64,000 nt of DNA from Prevotella sp. Lineage in GTDB: Bacteria > Bacteroidota > Bacteroidia > Bacteroidales > Bacteroidaceae. The notes beneath the pieces were generated by a model that made no database searches, was not told the DNA's origin, and worked only from the letters and a program-made list of their open reading frames with translations. Positions 35,804 through 44,815 of the stretch are shown here, in pieces (position 1 is the stretch's first letter; every line of letters begins with the position of its first letter). A program made the position numbers and the translations under genes. The stretch spans positions 1-64,000 of the forward strand of contig JAFZSL010000007.1 in the NCBI GenBank assembly GCA_017619375.1. The letters are read 5' to 3'.

Positions 35804-37456
35804 ATGAAATTATATATTTTATCTGCATTGCTCTTAATTACGGGCAGCGTGTGTCACGCACAAGACATCACTATCCGCTATGATGGTGCGACGGTGAAGG
35901 TGAAACAAAAGACAAAGGACAGTGTGAATGTTTATGTCGATGGCGCCAAGGTGAGCATTGAGAGTTTGTACAAAAGTCGTCAACTCTCTCTCCGTATGAC
36001 AGGCAATAGCGATGACGGACTGCTTAACCTGAAATCAGATGGAAAGATGAAGATAACGCTCGATGGTTTGACGCTGACCAGCCAGGAGGGGGCTCCAATC
36101 TGCCTGAAGAACAAGAAAAAGGTGGAGATAGCAGTTGCAAAAGGGACAAAGAATACACTTGCCATCACCGCGTGTAATGACACAGCCAATCATAAGGCGG
36201 CTGTCATTTGGGCGAAAGACAAACTCTTGTTTTCTGGCAAGGGGTCTCTTAATATCATCGCCACTGGTGACGGATGCCGTGGCATCAAGACCAAAAAGGA
36301 CATCATTATCGAGGACCTTACGCTCAACGTGACGACATCGGGTGACAACCTCGGAGAAAAACCCTTCGGTTTCGGTGGTTTCCCTGGCTTCGATGGCGAG
36401 ATGCCCGATTTCAGCAGTTTCCCTCCCTTCGGCAATGACAGCACACGGCAAGGTGGATTCCAAATGCCAGACTTCGGTGGCGGTTTCCCTCCCTTCGGCA
36501 ATGACAGCACACGGCAAGGTGGATTCCAAATGCCAAATTTCGGCGGTGGCTTCCCTCCCTTCGGCAATGACAGCACACGGCAAGGTGGATTCCAAATGCC
36601 AAATTTCGGCGGTGGCTTCCCTCCCTTCGGCAATGACAGTACTCGGCAAGGTGGATTTCAAATGCCCGACTTCGGTGGTGGTTTCCCACCTTTCGGAAAT
36701 GACAGTACAAGCGAGGGTGGATTTCTTGATTTTGGTGGCGGCTTCGGCGGCAAACACAAATATGTCGCTTCCACCAAGGGCATTGCTTCGAAAGGCAAAA
36801 TCACCATCAACAGCGGCAATGTAACCGTCAGGACCTCCACCGCAGGTGCTGAAGGCATAGAGGGAAAGGAGGGCATAGTCTTCAATGGCGGCAAAGTGGA
36901 TGTCTTCGCCACCGATGATGCCATTAACACCAATGCCACCATAGAGTTCAATGGGTCGCACGTTATCGCCAGAAGTTCGACAAACGATGCCGTCGATTCC
37001 AATCCCCAAGGTGGGTTCTTCATGCCTTTCGGTGGAAATAGTGAGCAAGAAACTAAACCTGCTGTCGTCATTACAGGTGGCACTGTATATGCTTGGAGTC
37101 AAGTGGGATCACCTGAAGAGGGAATCGACTGCGACTTCGCGCCACTCGTTATCCAAGGGGGCACCATTTTCACAGTCGGTGGCGGCATGGGGGAGATGCC
37201 ATCTGTGCCCACCAATGAGACGGCAAAGCAGCCCGCGGTCTTACTCATCGGTCTCGACATCGTAAAGGATGAACCCATCAACATCTTTGATGACAGCGGC
37301 AAACTCATTGACTCTGTCACCATTCCTTTTGCCATGCGTCGCAGTGCCAGCCTCGTAGGAAGTCCCGCATTCAAACTCGGCAGCACTTACACAGTGAAAA
37401 CAAAGGGATACGAAAAGTCTTTCACCCTCAGCGAGCCTTTCACCGCTGTTCGCTAA
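35804..37456 (+). CDS. Cthe_2159-type carbohydrate-binding protein with 22-residue repeats
   Basis: 550 residues with signal peptide (ILSALLLITGSVCHAQ). The flanking sequence is the beta-helix-like Cthe_2159 family: LTLTSQEGAPICLKNKKK, AVIWAKDKLLFSGKGSL, GDGCRGIKTKKDI, TSTAGAEGIEGKEGIVF and VTGGTVYAW-like turns. Members bind cellulose or acidic plant polysaccharides. Residues 206-315 are an insert of five tandem 22-residue units (FPPFGNDSTRQGGFQMPDFGGG), probably a flexible surface linker. Strong DNA identity between units suggests recent expansion. A cell-surface or secreted role in glycan binding or adhesion is inferred. Confidence 0.85.
   Translation: MKLYILSALLLITGSVCHAQDITIRYDGATVKVKQKTKDSVNVYVDGAKVSIESLYKSRQLSLRMTGNSDDGLLNLKSDGKMKITLDGLTLTSQEGAPICLKNKKKVEIAVAKGTKNTLAITACNDTANHKAAVIWAKDKLLFSGKGSLNIIATGDGCRGIKTKKDIIIEDLTLNVTTSGDNLGEKPFGFGGFPGFDGEMPDFSSFPPFGNDSTRQGGFQMPDFGGGFPPFGNDSTRQGGFQMPNFGGGFPPFGNDSTRQGGFQMPNFGGGFPPFGNDSTRQGGFQMPDFGGGFPPFGNDSTSEGGFLDFGGGFGGKHKYVASTKGIASKGKITINSGNVTVRTSTAGAEGIEGKEGIVFNGGKVDVFATDDAINTNATIEFNGSHVIARSSTNDAVDSNPQGGFFMPFGGNSEQETKPAVVITGGTVYAWSQVGSPEEGIDCDFAPLVIQGGTIFTVGGGMGEMPSVPTNETAKQPAVLLIGLDIVKDEPINIFDDSGKLIDSVTIPFAMRRSASLVGSPAFKLGSTYTVKTKGYEKSFTLSEPFTAVR
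36419..36748 (+). repeat. 66-bp in-frame tandem repeat, five units
   Basis: Units start at 36419, 36485, 36551, 36617 and 36683. The first four are nearly identical in DNA and the fifth has diverged in its second half. Each encodes 22 residues, so copy-number change keeps the reading frame. Confidence 0.95.
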
Positions 37457-37463
37457 CACCGAA

Positions 37464-37503
37464 TGTAGAGACGAGATTCTTCCAGATTCTTCCCGTCTCT
37501 ACA
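37464..37503. terminator. Convergent hairpin terminator
   Basis: A 10-bp perfect stem (TGTAGAGACG / CGTCTCTACA) with a 20-nt loop, followed on the plus strand by TATATTTTTTG. It lies between the convergent Cthe_2159 and PARG-like genes. Confidence 0.85.
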
Positions 37504-37556
37504 TATATTTTTTGTGATTCCTCCCTCTTTTCACAAGCCCCGAAGAGGGGGCTGAC

Positions 37557-38363
37557 TCATTCCCATAGTGCTCGTGCAAACGCAGAACTACTGACATCAT
37601 TAGTTGTTGCCAATGCGAATTCGACAATTTCAAAATCGTAGTTCTTCAATAGTTCAACAAACGTCTTCGACACAATCTCAATAGAATTATTGAAAGCCCC
37701 ACATCCCCATGCACCAAGAATGACAACTTCATTGCCTTCCTTGGTTGCCACGTCAAGAATTTTCTTGATTCTTGAGCGTATCACGGCCTCGTAATTGTCT
37801 GGGCGTGTGTTGACGCGGCTCATCTGAGGTGCTGCGCACGTGATGACATTCACCTTGTACCATTCATCATGGTTCATCATCTTCGGATAGACAGGGTCGG
37901 TGCGCTCATCCGTCTTGAACACAATCACGTCGGGTGTATAGATGAGGTCGTCGTTGCCCATGAAGTCCATCTCGCCTGCATGGTACATATCGCTGTGTTT
38001 CTCGTAGAAAGGCTTTTTCATAGCCTGAAGGCAAGGGTACAAGGTGGAACATCTGCAAAGGGACTCCTCCTGTGCGCCCGCGCTGAACGGAGCGCCTCCT
38101 ATGAAGTGGTTGTTCGCATAGTTCAACACGGCAGTTTTCTTGCCCGCATAACCTTTGGCCGCCTCGAAACTTCGTTTGCCAGATACGATGTATCTTGTGC
38201 TTGTCTTCTCTGCGATAGGTTGGTCGATACATTCCTCTTCTGCAACCATGAACTGTCTTGCTATGGAGTCCTCCACGGCTTCCTTCAGTTCAGGCATTGA
38301 CTCATAACATCGCTTGGTGTCAATCATCACATCATAATTGATTTTCCTGTAATTGAATGCCAT
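37557..38363 (-). CDS. TIGR02452-family PARG/macrodomain-like protein
   Basis: 268 residues of the bacterial poly(ADP-ribose) glycohydrolase-like family. The key block VLNYANNHFIGGAPFSAGAQEESLC (in two parts: IGGAPFSAGA, then QEESLCRCSTLY) lies at about residues 80-110. It holds the QEE pair carrying the catalytic Glu, and a later VILGAWGCGAFNN phosphate-binding loop typical of macrodomains. The usual GGG of the signature is GGA here. It would remove ADP-ribose chains or process ADP-ribose derivatives. No ADP-ribosyltransferase or defence gene is adjacent. Confidence 0.88.
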   Translation of the reverse strand: MAFNYRKINYDVMIDTKRCYESMPELKEAVEDSIARQFMVAEEECIDQPIAEKTSTRYIVSGKRSFEAAKGYAGKKTAVLNYANNHFIGGAPFSAGAQEESLCRCSTLYPCLQAMKKPFYEKHSDMYHAGEMDFMGNDDLIYTPDVIVFKTDERTDPVYPKMMNHDEWYKVNVITCAAPQMSRVNTRPDNYEAVIRSRIKKILDVATKEGNEVVILGAWGCGAFNNSIEIVSKTFVELLKNYDFEIVEFALATTNDVSSSAFARALWE

Positions 38364-38719
38364 AATTAGATTATTTTTATTACAAAATTTATTGTAGAAA
38401 TAAATGCTTAGTTGGGGAGATATATGTCCATCCCCATATTGCCATACAGCAATGAAAGGCTTCTCTTTTTTCTCTTGTTATTAATCCCTATTGTCTATTT
38501 TGGTAAACAAAGTTACAAAAGCTTTCCAATAATTTCATCTAATTATAGGTGAAAATTTAATTCCTCATCATCAATCAACTTTATCACTCTAACTTTTCTT
38601 GATTTTTTTTGACGTTCAATACAAAAAAACTATATATTGTACTAATAAATCCCAAATCATTGCTATCTTTGTGCGTGATATCAAAATCATGGCAATAAAC
38701 AACTTATAATATCACCATT
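38364..38719. other. Divergent intergenic region
   Basis: About 356 bp, AT-rich, between the minus PARG-like gene and the plus GH43 gene. A -7-like box TATCTTTG occurs at 38664-38671 on the plus strand, fitting the GH43 gene. I see no ORF, tRNA or stable hairpin. Confidence 0.6.
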
Positions 38720-40384
38720 ATGAAACATTTATCTGCATTTCTGCTATTGAGTTTGATGTGCACCTTTGGCTTTGCCCAAACGATGAAGGAAGCACCCATC
38801 AAGAACCCGATGTTGTGGGCCGATGTGCCCGACCCTGATGTCATACGCGTAGGTGACACGTTCTATCTGGTCAGCACCACCATGCACTTGATGCCTGGTG
38901 CTCCTGTGATGGCATCGAAGGACTTGAAAAATTGGGAGACCGTGGGCTACATCTTCGACAAACTGACTGACTCTCCGAAGTACGACTTGGCATTCTCCTT
39001 GCCTCTTGACCAGCAAAAGGGCGAGGGTGTCGGCACCGTTTATGGACGAGGACAGTGGGCCACGTCGCTGAAATATCATGATGGCAAGTTCTGGGCGCTC
39101 TTGGCTCCAAACGAGCAGGGTGCAATGGGCGACACCTATATCTTCACCGCACCCAAGGCCGAGGGACCGTGGACCATCCATTCACGTCTACGCCACTTCC
39201 ATGACGCCACCTTGTTTTTCGATGATGACGGTACGCCATACGTGTTCTTCGGAACGGGCGAGGTGTGCCAATTGACTCGTGACCTGAAAGGTGTCGTCGA
39301 GGGGAGCCTGCGCCACTATTTCCAACGTGAGGAAGAAGAGCGTGGACTGCTGGAAGGCACTCGCGTCATCAAGCACAACGGCACATATTACGCCATGCTC
39401 ATCAGCCAGTCTTTTGGTGGCGGACTCAATCGTCGTGAGGTATGCTACCGCACGAAAGATTTGAACGCCAAATGGGAGAAGAATGTCATTTTGGAAAGCC
39501 CTTTCGGCGGTTTCTCCTATCTTGCGCAAGGCACCATTGTCGATACCGCGGAGGGCGACTGGTATGGCATTATGTTCCAAGACCGTGGGGGAGTGGGGCG
39601 TGTGTTGACACTCTCTCCAGTACGCTGGATTGATGGATGGCCGATGCTGGGTGACGAGAATTACAAAGTGCCTGACATCATGCGACCCTACAAGAGCGGA
39701 CAACCTGTGAAGGGAATCGTCCTGCCCGATGACTTCGATGACACGAAGCTGGGACTGCATTGGCAGTGGAACCACAACCCCGTGGATAATGCATGGAGCC
39801 TTGCGGAACGTCCGGGATTCCTTAGACTCAAGACTTGCCGTATAGTCCCCAACCTCTATTTGGCCCCCAACACGCTGACGCAGCGAATGGAGGGACCGGC
39901 TTGCAGCGGATGCATTTGCATGGACTTGTCGAAAATGAAAGACGGCGACTGCGCCGGATTGGCTGCTTTCAATGGCGACAGTGGTGTGCTGACTATCATT
40001 AGGAACGGCAAGAAATTCACTCTTGTGATGAGTGAACAGAAGGTGACCTTGACAGAGCGCGAGAAGGCCGTGACCAAGGTCGATGTGAAGGAAATTGAAA
40101 CTGTCGACCTGACCAAGCTGCTCAATGCCAAACAGCCTAAGATATGGCTGAGACTGGATGGTGAATTCCGTCCCGGGCAGCGCGGCGGGCGTGATGCGGC
40201 CAATTTCTTCTATAGCCTCGATGGTGCGCAATGGACGCAAATTGGCACGAAGGATTATCGCATGGTGTTCGACTATCGCCGTTTCTTCATGGGGACGAAA
40301 TTCGGCATCTTCAATTACGCCACAAAGAAGACGGGTGGATATGTCGACGTGGATTTCTTCAAATATCAATGTGAAGAGAAGTAA
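38720..40384 (+). CDS. Secreted GH43 glycosidase
   Basis: 554 residues with signal peptide (LLSLMCTFGFAQ). The five-bladed propeller has the catalytic base Asp in VPDPDVIRVGDTFYLV near residue 37, the pKa-modulating Asp in HDATLFFDDDGTPYVFF, and the acid Glu in LLEGTRVIKHNGTYY near 211. Residues about 330-554 form a C-terminal beta-sandwich (GH43_C2 type). GH43 enzymes act on arabinan, xylan or related chains; the subfamily cannot be fixed by eye. It lies 41 bp upstream of an Ntn-hydrolase gene, so they probably share a transcript. Confidence 0.93.
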   Translation: MKHLSAFLLLSLMCTFGFAQTMKEAPIKNPMLWADVPDPDVIRVGDTFYLVSTTMHLMPGAPVMASKDLKNWETVGYIFDKLTDSPKYDLAFSLPLDQQKGEGVGTVYGRGQWATSLKYHDGKFWALLAPNEQGAMGDTYIFTAPKAEGPWTIHSRLRHFHDATLFFDDDGTPYVFFGTGEVCQLTRDLKGVVEGSLRHYFQREEEERGLLEGTRVIKHNGTYYAMLISQSFGGGLNRREVCYRTKDLNAKWEKNVILESPFGGFSYLAQGTIVDTAEGDWYGIMFQDRGGVGRVLTLSPVRWIDGWPMLGDENYKVPDIMRPYKSGQPVKGIVLPDDFDDTKLGLHWQWNHNPVDNAWSLAERPGFLRLKTCRIVPNLYLAPNTLTQRMEGPACSGCICMDLSKMKDGDCAGLAAFNGDSGVLTIIRNGKKFTLVMSEQKVTLTEREKAVTKVDVKEIETVDLTKLLNAKQPKIWLRLDGEFRPGQRGGRDAANFFYSLDGAQWTQIGTKDYRMVFDYRRFFMGTKFGIFNYATKKTGGYVDVDFFKYQCEEK

Positions 40385-40425
40385 AGATGGACGGTCGCCG
40401 TTTATTTGAGAAATAACCAAGTAAA

Positions 40426-41505
40426 ATGAAATTGTTGAAGAAATTACTGAAAATCACCCTGCTGTGCCTTCTATTGCTCCTTGTGGTTGCCGGGGGGTAT
40501 TTGTGGATGGTTTTCGGTCCACTCGTCAAGGGAGCGATGTCGGCCGAGAAACTCGACGACGGCCTTTATTACATGGAGTATCGAGGTGACGACGGATTTG
40601 ACGCCCTGATGGAGAAAGGTGGTTTCGAAACTGCAGACCAATTGGGAAGCTATGCGATGGAGTTCCTGTCGAAAGGCCACTACAAACCTGAAGTAAAAAC
40701 GGAAAAAGCGGATTTCGGATGTTCGGCTCTTACGGTCGCCACGCCTGATGGTGGTGTGATGATGGGACGCAACTTCGACTTCCCGTCTGCCGTAGGTGTG
40801 ATCATGCATTCCATTCCAGATCGTGGATACGAATCGATCACCACCTTCAACGTGGAGTTCTATGGATTCGGTGAGGATTACAAACCTGAAGGATTTGCCA
40901 ATCAATATATGGCTCTTACTGGACTGTTTGTCGCCCTCGATGGCATCAACGAGAAAGGGTTCGCCATGGCCGACTTGATGGCTGGAGACTCGGTAGTGAC
41001 CAACCAACGCACAAGCAAACCCGATCTCACGACGACGGGGGCCATACGCTACCTCCTGAACAATGCTGCCAACGTCGGTGAGGCTTTGGAACTGTTGAAA
41101 GGCATCGATATGCACTCCGATATAGGATCCGCCCATCATTATGCCATGGCCGACGCATCAGGCAGAAGTGTGGTGGTGGAATATGTAGACAACCAGATGG
41201 TGGTGACGGAGTCGCCCGCTTTGGCCAACCACTACTTGTGCGAGGCCAAGAACGGGGTCGGATTGGTAGAAGGCGACCATCGTTACGACATGCTTTGTGA
41301 ACGATATGAACAGACTGGCGGAGTGATGGACGAAAAGACGCTTACCGAAGCCATCAAAGCTGTGTCGCAGGAAGAAGTGAAAGGGAAATTCCTCGGAACG
41401 GCATGGACCATGGTGATGGACCTGAAAAATCCTTCTGTCACTTACTATTCACGCCGTCATTTCGACAAACCATTTCACTTCAAACTCTCACGAACAAAAG
41501 ATTGA
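40426..41505 (+). CDS. Linear amide C-N hydrolase (choloylglycine hydrolase-like, Ntn)
   Basis: 359 residues with an N-terminal membrane segment (LLCLLLLLVVAGGYLWMVF). The candidate Ntn nucleophile is Cys in DFGCSALTV near residue 101, followed by GGVMMGRNFDFP. Also present are a substrate-region Asn in QYMALTGLF context and GLVEGDHRYDML. Cys at 101 means that autocleavage of about 100 N-terminal residues would be needed, as in acyl-CoA:6-aminopenicillanate acyltransferase-like enzymes, rather than Met removal as in bile salt hydrolase. The substrate is unknown. It is downstream of GH43. Confidence 0.8.
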   Translation: MKLLKKLLKITLLCLLLLLVVAGGYLWMVFGPLVKGAMSAEKLDDGLYYMEYRGDDGFDALMEKGGFETADQLGSYAMEFLSKGHYKPEVKTEKADFGCSALTVATPDGGVMMGRNFDFPSAVGVIMHSIPDRGYESITTFNVEFYGFGEDYKPEGFANQYMALTGLFVALDGINEKGFAMADLMAGDSVVTNQRTSKPDLTTTGAIRYLLNNAANVGEALELLKGIDMHSDIGSAHHYAMADASGRSVVVEYVDNQMVVTESPALANHYLCEAKNGVGLVEGDHRYDMLCERYEQTGGVMDEKTLTEAIKAVSQEEVKGKFLGTAWTMVMDLKNPSVTYYSRRHFDKPFHFKLSRTKD

Positions 41506-41523
41506 TTCAAGTCACCATGTGGC

Positions 41524-42858
41524 TTAGACAAACCCTTTGTCGCGCCATTTGCCTGACCGCCAGCGGCGTAGGAGGATGACTCCACGGATGTTCTCGTCAA
41601 GTGCGAAGCCGACCCACATGCCTACAAGGCCATAACCGAGCGGAATGCCGATGACGTAGCTCACGCCTACTGCGATGCTCCATTGGAAGATGACTCCCAC
41701 GACGAAGGGATAGATGGTGTCGCCGGTGGCACGAAGTGTGCTGCCGGCGAATATGTTTGACGTGCGGCCTATCTCCAAGAAGATATCGACAACGAGTACC
41801 CAGACTCCCATTCGGATGATTTCTTCGTTGTCAGTGAAGGCTCGGAGTATGTTTGGCCCGGCGATGGCGAGAAGGACGGAGCCTGTGAGTGTGATGATCA
41901 TTGACCAACGGAAGAAGTAGTTGCCAAGGACGTAGGCGGCTTGATGGCGCCATTGCCCGACAAGATGCCCTACGAGTATGTCGCCTCCTTGTGTGATGCT
42001 GATGCAGAACAGGTAGACAAACATGATCATGTTGTGGCAATAGGTGCGGGCGGCCAGTGCCTCGTTGCTGATTTGGTTGATGAAATAGGTGATTGCCACT
42101 TGGGACAGGCTGTAACTGATGTTCTCGCTCATCGCTGGTATGCCGATGCGTAGCAGGTTCTTGAGTTCCTGCCATGGCATCGGGCGGAAATAGCTCAGAG
42201 GGAAACGGCGGATATGAACACGGAAATGGATGATGGCAAGCAGCACCATGGAAACGGCGCGGCTCGCTGCCGTAGCGATGGCTGCGCCCTCTACGCCCAG
42301 CCGGGGGCAGCCCCAATGCCCGAAGATGAGGGCGTAGTTACCAAGGATGTTCAATACGTTGACGACACCCGTTACGGCCATTGGCCAGACCACCTTGTCG
42401 GCACTGCGCAATGAGGCGGAGAACGTCAGCGACAGGGCCTGAAAGAATGATAATGCACCTGTCAGTCGCAGATACACCACTCCATCGCCCATCAACTCAG
42501 GGCGGAGACCCATGAGAGACAACAAACTCTCGGCAAAGAAGAACAGCAAGACGCTGACCGTCAGCCCAAGCATCAGATTCACCACCAGAGCCATTCCCAC
42601 CACCTGTACCAGACGCTTGCGAAGACCCGCTCCTATGTATTGGGCGCAGAGTATGGCTGCACCCATCGAGAAAAACTGGTAAACGAGGAAAACAAGCGAA
42701 ATCAACTGGTTGTCCAGCCCCACCGCTGCCACGCTGTTGTCGCTATAGCGGCTCAGCATCACGGTGTCCACCGCACCGAGCAGCATCACCAAGGCGATCT
42801 CGATGAACACCGGGATGGTGAGTACTTTCAGTTGTTGCTTCAGGGAATTGCTGGACAT
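41524..42858 (-). CDS. MATE-family multidrug/Na+ antiporter
   Basis: 444 residues with about twelve membrane helices in two related halves. Typical MATE segments: LGAVDTVMLSRYSDNSVAAVGL in helix 1-2, then AAILCAQYIGAGL and a second-half equivalent GGDILVGHLVGQW. It exports cationic compounds with Na+ or H+. The final GYGLVGMWVGFALDENIRGVILLRRW is common in Bacteroidota members. The gene runs opposite to the Ntn-hydrolase and ends 18 bp from it. Confidence 0.95.
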   Translation of the reverse strand: MSSNSLKQQLKVLTIPVFIEIALVMLLGAVDTVMLSRYSDNSVAAVGLDNQLISLVFLVYQFFSMGAAILCAQYIGAGLRKRLVQVVGMALVVNLMLGLTVSVLLFFFAESLLSLMGLRPELMGDGVVYLRLTGALSFFQALSLTFSASLRSADKVVWPMAVTGVVNVLNILGNYALIFGHWGCPRLGVEGAAIATAASRAVSMVLLAIIHFRVHIRRFPLSYFRPMPWQELKNLLRIGIPAMSENISYSLSQVAITYFINQISNEALAARTYCHNMIMFVYLFCISITQGGDILVGHLVGQWRHQAAYVLGNYFFRWSMIITLTGSVLLAIAGPNILRAFTDNEEIIRMGVWVLVVDIFLEIGRTSNIFAGSTLRATGDTIYPFVVGVIFQWSIAVGVSYVIGIPLGYGLVGMWVGFALDENIRGVILLRRWRSGKWRDKGFV

Positions 42859-42897
42859 TTCTCTTTCAGTCCATCATTGAACTATGAATGGGGCGAA

Positions 42898-44478
42898 TCA
42901 ATGTAGATAATCCAACTCGATTTTGTCGATGTCTGGCATCCAATCTCTGTCATTGCTGAGGCGGATGCTGTTGCGCCCTTTCTTGAGCTCCACGTCCATG
43001 GTGATGGTACCAGGCTTTTCCCATTCGCCCGAATTGGCTTTCAAGGTGGCTATACGTTGACCGTTGACCGTGAGATCCATGGTGCGGTCATCACCAGAGA
43101 AATAGGTGATGGTCAAACGGCGGGTTCCGGCTTTACTTGCATAGACTTCATTCCATTGGATGTCGTTGCCTTCACGGCCGCCGAGCCATCCGGCCTTGTA
43201 ACCACCACTGGCATAGGGTACGGCAGTGAAGACCCCCGACTTCTCTTCCTGGTTGTTGCGTAGTTCCTGATAGGCGGGGAGAAATGCGGTTTCTGCTTCA
43301 TAGACCTTTCGCTCCAGGCGTTTCTGCCCTCTCACGCGGAAAATCTTGGTGCCGTGGGCAGGTATTTTCAAGGGAATGGGATTCATGTCGTAGAGATAGT
43401 CTTGTTGGGCAAAGCAGTCGTAGTATTGCACGGCACCGCCAAGGTCAATCGTGGCAGGGTAGAACTTTATAGTCTGATCGTTGTCGCTTGGGTTGTAGAT
43501 GGCTACGGCGCGCTTTTTGCCTCTTGGCTTCTTGATGTCTTTCACCATGATGAAGCATTCGCCTTGTTTCTCTGCCACGTAGGCTTGCAAGTGCAACGGA
43601 TCTTGGTTCAGGGCGATTAGGTCGCGGTTGCAGAGCAGTTTCAGGGACTCTGGACGTATGTTGCGCGTATCGCAACCGATGAGGAGCGGCGAGGACATGA
43701 TGCACCACATGCCGAAATGTGTCTCGTCTTCCACTTGCGACATGGAGCGCCCCACTTCCAGCATGTCCATGTCGTTATAGTGTCCGTCGTGACAGTAGGC
43801 GCTGAGGTAGAGGTTCTCGGCCAAGATGCCGCGAACACTTCTCCAAGCATCGAAGATATCGCCCGTGGTACGCCAGCTGTCGCAGATGTCGGCTCCCCAT
43901 GTTCCGGGGAAAGCCCAACGGCACATGTTAAATACAACATCCTTCTTGCCGCAGTTCTTGATGGCGTTCGATATCTTGGTATACTGTTCGCGCTCGTCAA
44001 GATGCATATGGTGTCCTCCGCAGAAATCCACCTTGATGAAATCGAAGTCCCAATCGATGAAGTAGAGCTTGCAGTCCTGTTCCTCGTGACCCGCAAGCCC
44101 CACGCCGATGCCCCATGCGTGTTGATTGCCGCTTCCACAGGTGTTGTCGCCGGCGTCGGAATAGATGCCGGCTTTCAGGCCGAGTTGATGGATATGGTCT
44201 ACCAATGGGCGCATGCCGTTGGGAAACAATTTGGTGTTCAGACGCAGATGGCCGTCCTCTCCACGGCCGTCCCAATAGCCATCGTCGATGTTCACATAGT
44301 GATAGCCTGCCTGCTGCAGTCCATTCTGGTGCATGGCGTCAGCTTGACCTTTGATGAGGTCCTCGTTGATGTCTAATGCAAACGTGTTCCATGAACTCCA
44401 GCCCATGGTGGGAGTCCGTTGGGCGAAAGCTGACACTGCAACGCATGCCAGTATCGCCAGTAGCATCATCTTGCGCAT
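42898..44478 (-). CDS. Secreted GH27 alpha-galactosidase with CBM-like domain
   Basis: 526 residues with signal peptide (AILACVAVSAFAQ). The GH27 barrel begins TPTMGWSSWN. The nucleophile Asp is in FIKVDFCGG near residue 150 and the acid/base Asp is in ICDSWRTTGD near 200; MCRWAFPGTW and MSSPLLIG are also typical. The last about 130 residues are a CBM35-like beta-sandwich (YEAETAFLP...). It cleaves terminal alpha-galactose from galacto-oligosaccharides or galactomannan. Promoter-like sequence at 44508-44515. Confidence 0.95.
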   Translation of the reverse strand: MRKMMLLAILACVAVSAFAQRTPTMGWSSWNTFALDINEDLIKGQADAMHQNGLQQAGYHYVNIDDGYWDGRGEDGHLRLNTKLFPNGMRPLVDHIHQLGLKAGIYSDAGDNTCGSGNQHAWGIGVGLAGHEEQDCKLYFIDWDFDFIKVDFCGGHHMHLDEREQYTKISNAIKNCGKKDVVFNMCRWAFPGTWGADICDSWRTTGDIFDAWRSVRGILAENLYLSAYCHDGHYNDMDMLEVGRSMSQVEDETHFGMWCIMSSPLLIGCDTRNIRPESLKLLCNRDLIALNQDPLHLQAYVAEKQGECFIMVKDIKKPRGKKRAVAIYNPSDNDQTIKFYPATIDLGGAVQYYDCFAQQDYLYDMNPIPLKIPAHGTKIFRVRGQKRLERKVYEAETAFLPAYQELRNNQEEKSGVFTAVPYASGGYKAGWLGGREGNDIQWNEVYASKAGTRRLTITYFSGDDRTMDLTVNGQRIATLKANSGEWEKPGTITMDVELKKGRNSIRLSNDRDWMPDIDKIELDYLH

Positions 44479-44748
44479 AAAGTTGGTATCTTTGATAAAT
44501 GATGCCGTAAAGGTACGAAAAAATCATTGAAGCGAGCAAGAAAGAAACGCATTTCTTTCCTTGAGTGTGAAATAACTGACGAATGACAGACCACTTGAAA
44601 CACCAGGCAGTGGGCTAAAGGGCGGGGAGACGCGCACTGTCTCCCTCCCAAAATTTCACACAAACAATGCAAAACAGATGAGTTTTGAAACATATGTTTG
44701 CAAAAGTTTGATGTAAAAGCGGTTGAAACTAAGAATATTTGAAAAATA
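44479..44748. other. Divergent intergenic region with diverged promoter repeat
   Basis: Contains TACCTTTA on the minus strand at 44515-44508 for the GH27 gene. The following GAAGCGAGCAAGAAAG and TTTCTTTCC, on the far side of an inverted repeat (44541-44561), look like a diverged copy of the promoter repeat at 13774. A second hairpin GGGAGAC/GTCTCCC lies at 44625-44645. No ORF. Confidence 0.5.
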
Positions 44749-44780
44749 TTTGGCGTTTTAATTATTTTTCTTTTACTTTG
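44749..44780 (+). promoter_or_regulatory. Promoter of the DUF4923 lipoprotein gene
   Basis: TTTG at 44749-44752, 20 bases, TTACTTTG at 44773-44780, 36 bp before the ATG. The -7 box has one mismatch to TAnnTTTG. Confidence 0.65.
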
Positions 44781-44815
44781 TAACGATAATATATTTACTT
44801 AATGTCAATAACCAT

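Noticed and set aside
36419-36748. CRISPR array
   Set aside because: The repeats are contiguous, without unique spacers, and lie inside a coding frame.
36035-37102. 355-codon minus frame opposite the repeat protein
   Set aside because: Its repeated sequence is only the complement of the 66-bp array; the plus frame has a signal peptide and family motifs.
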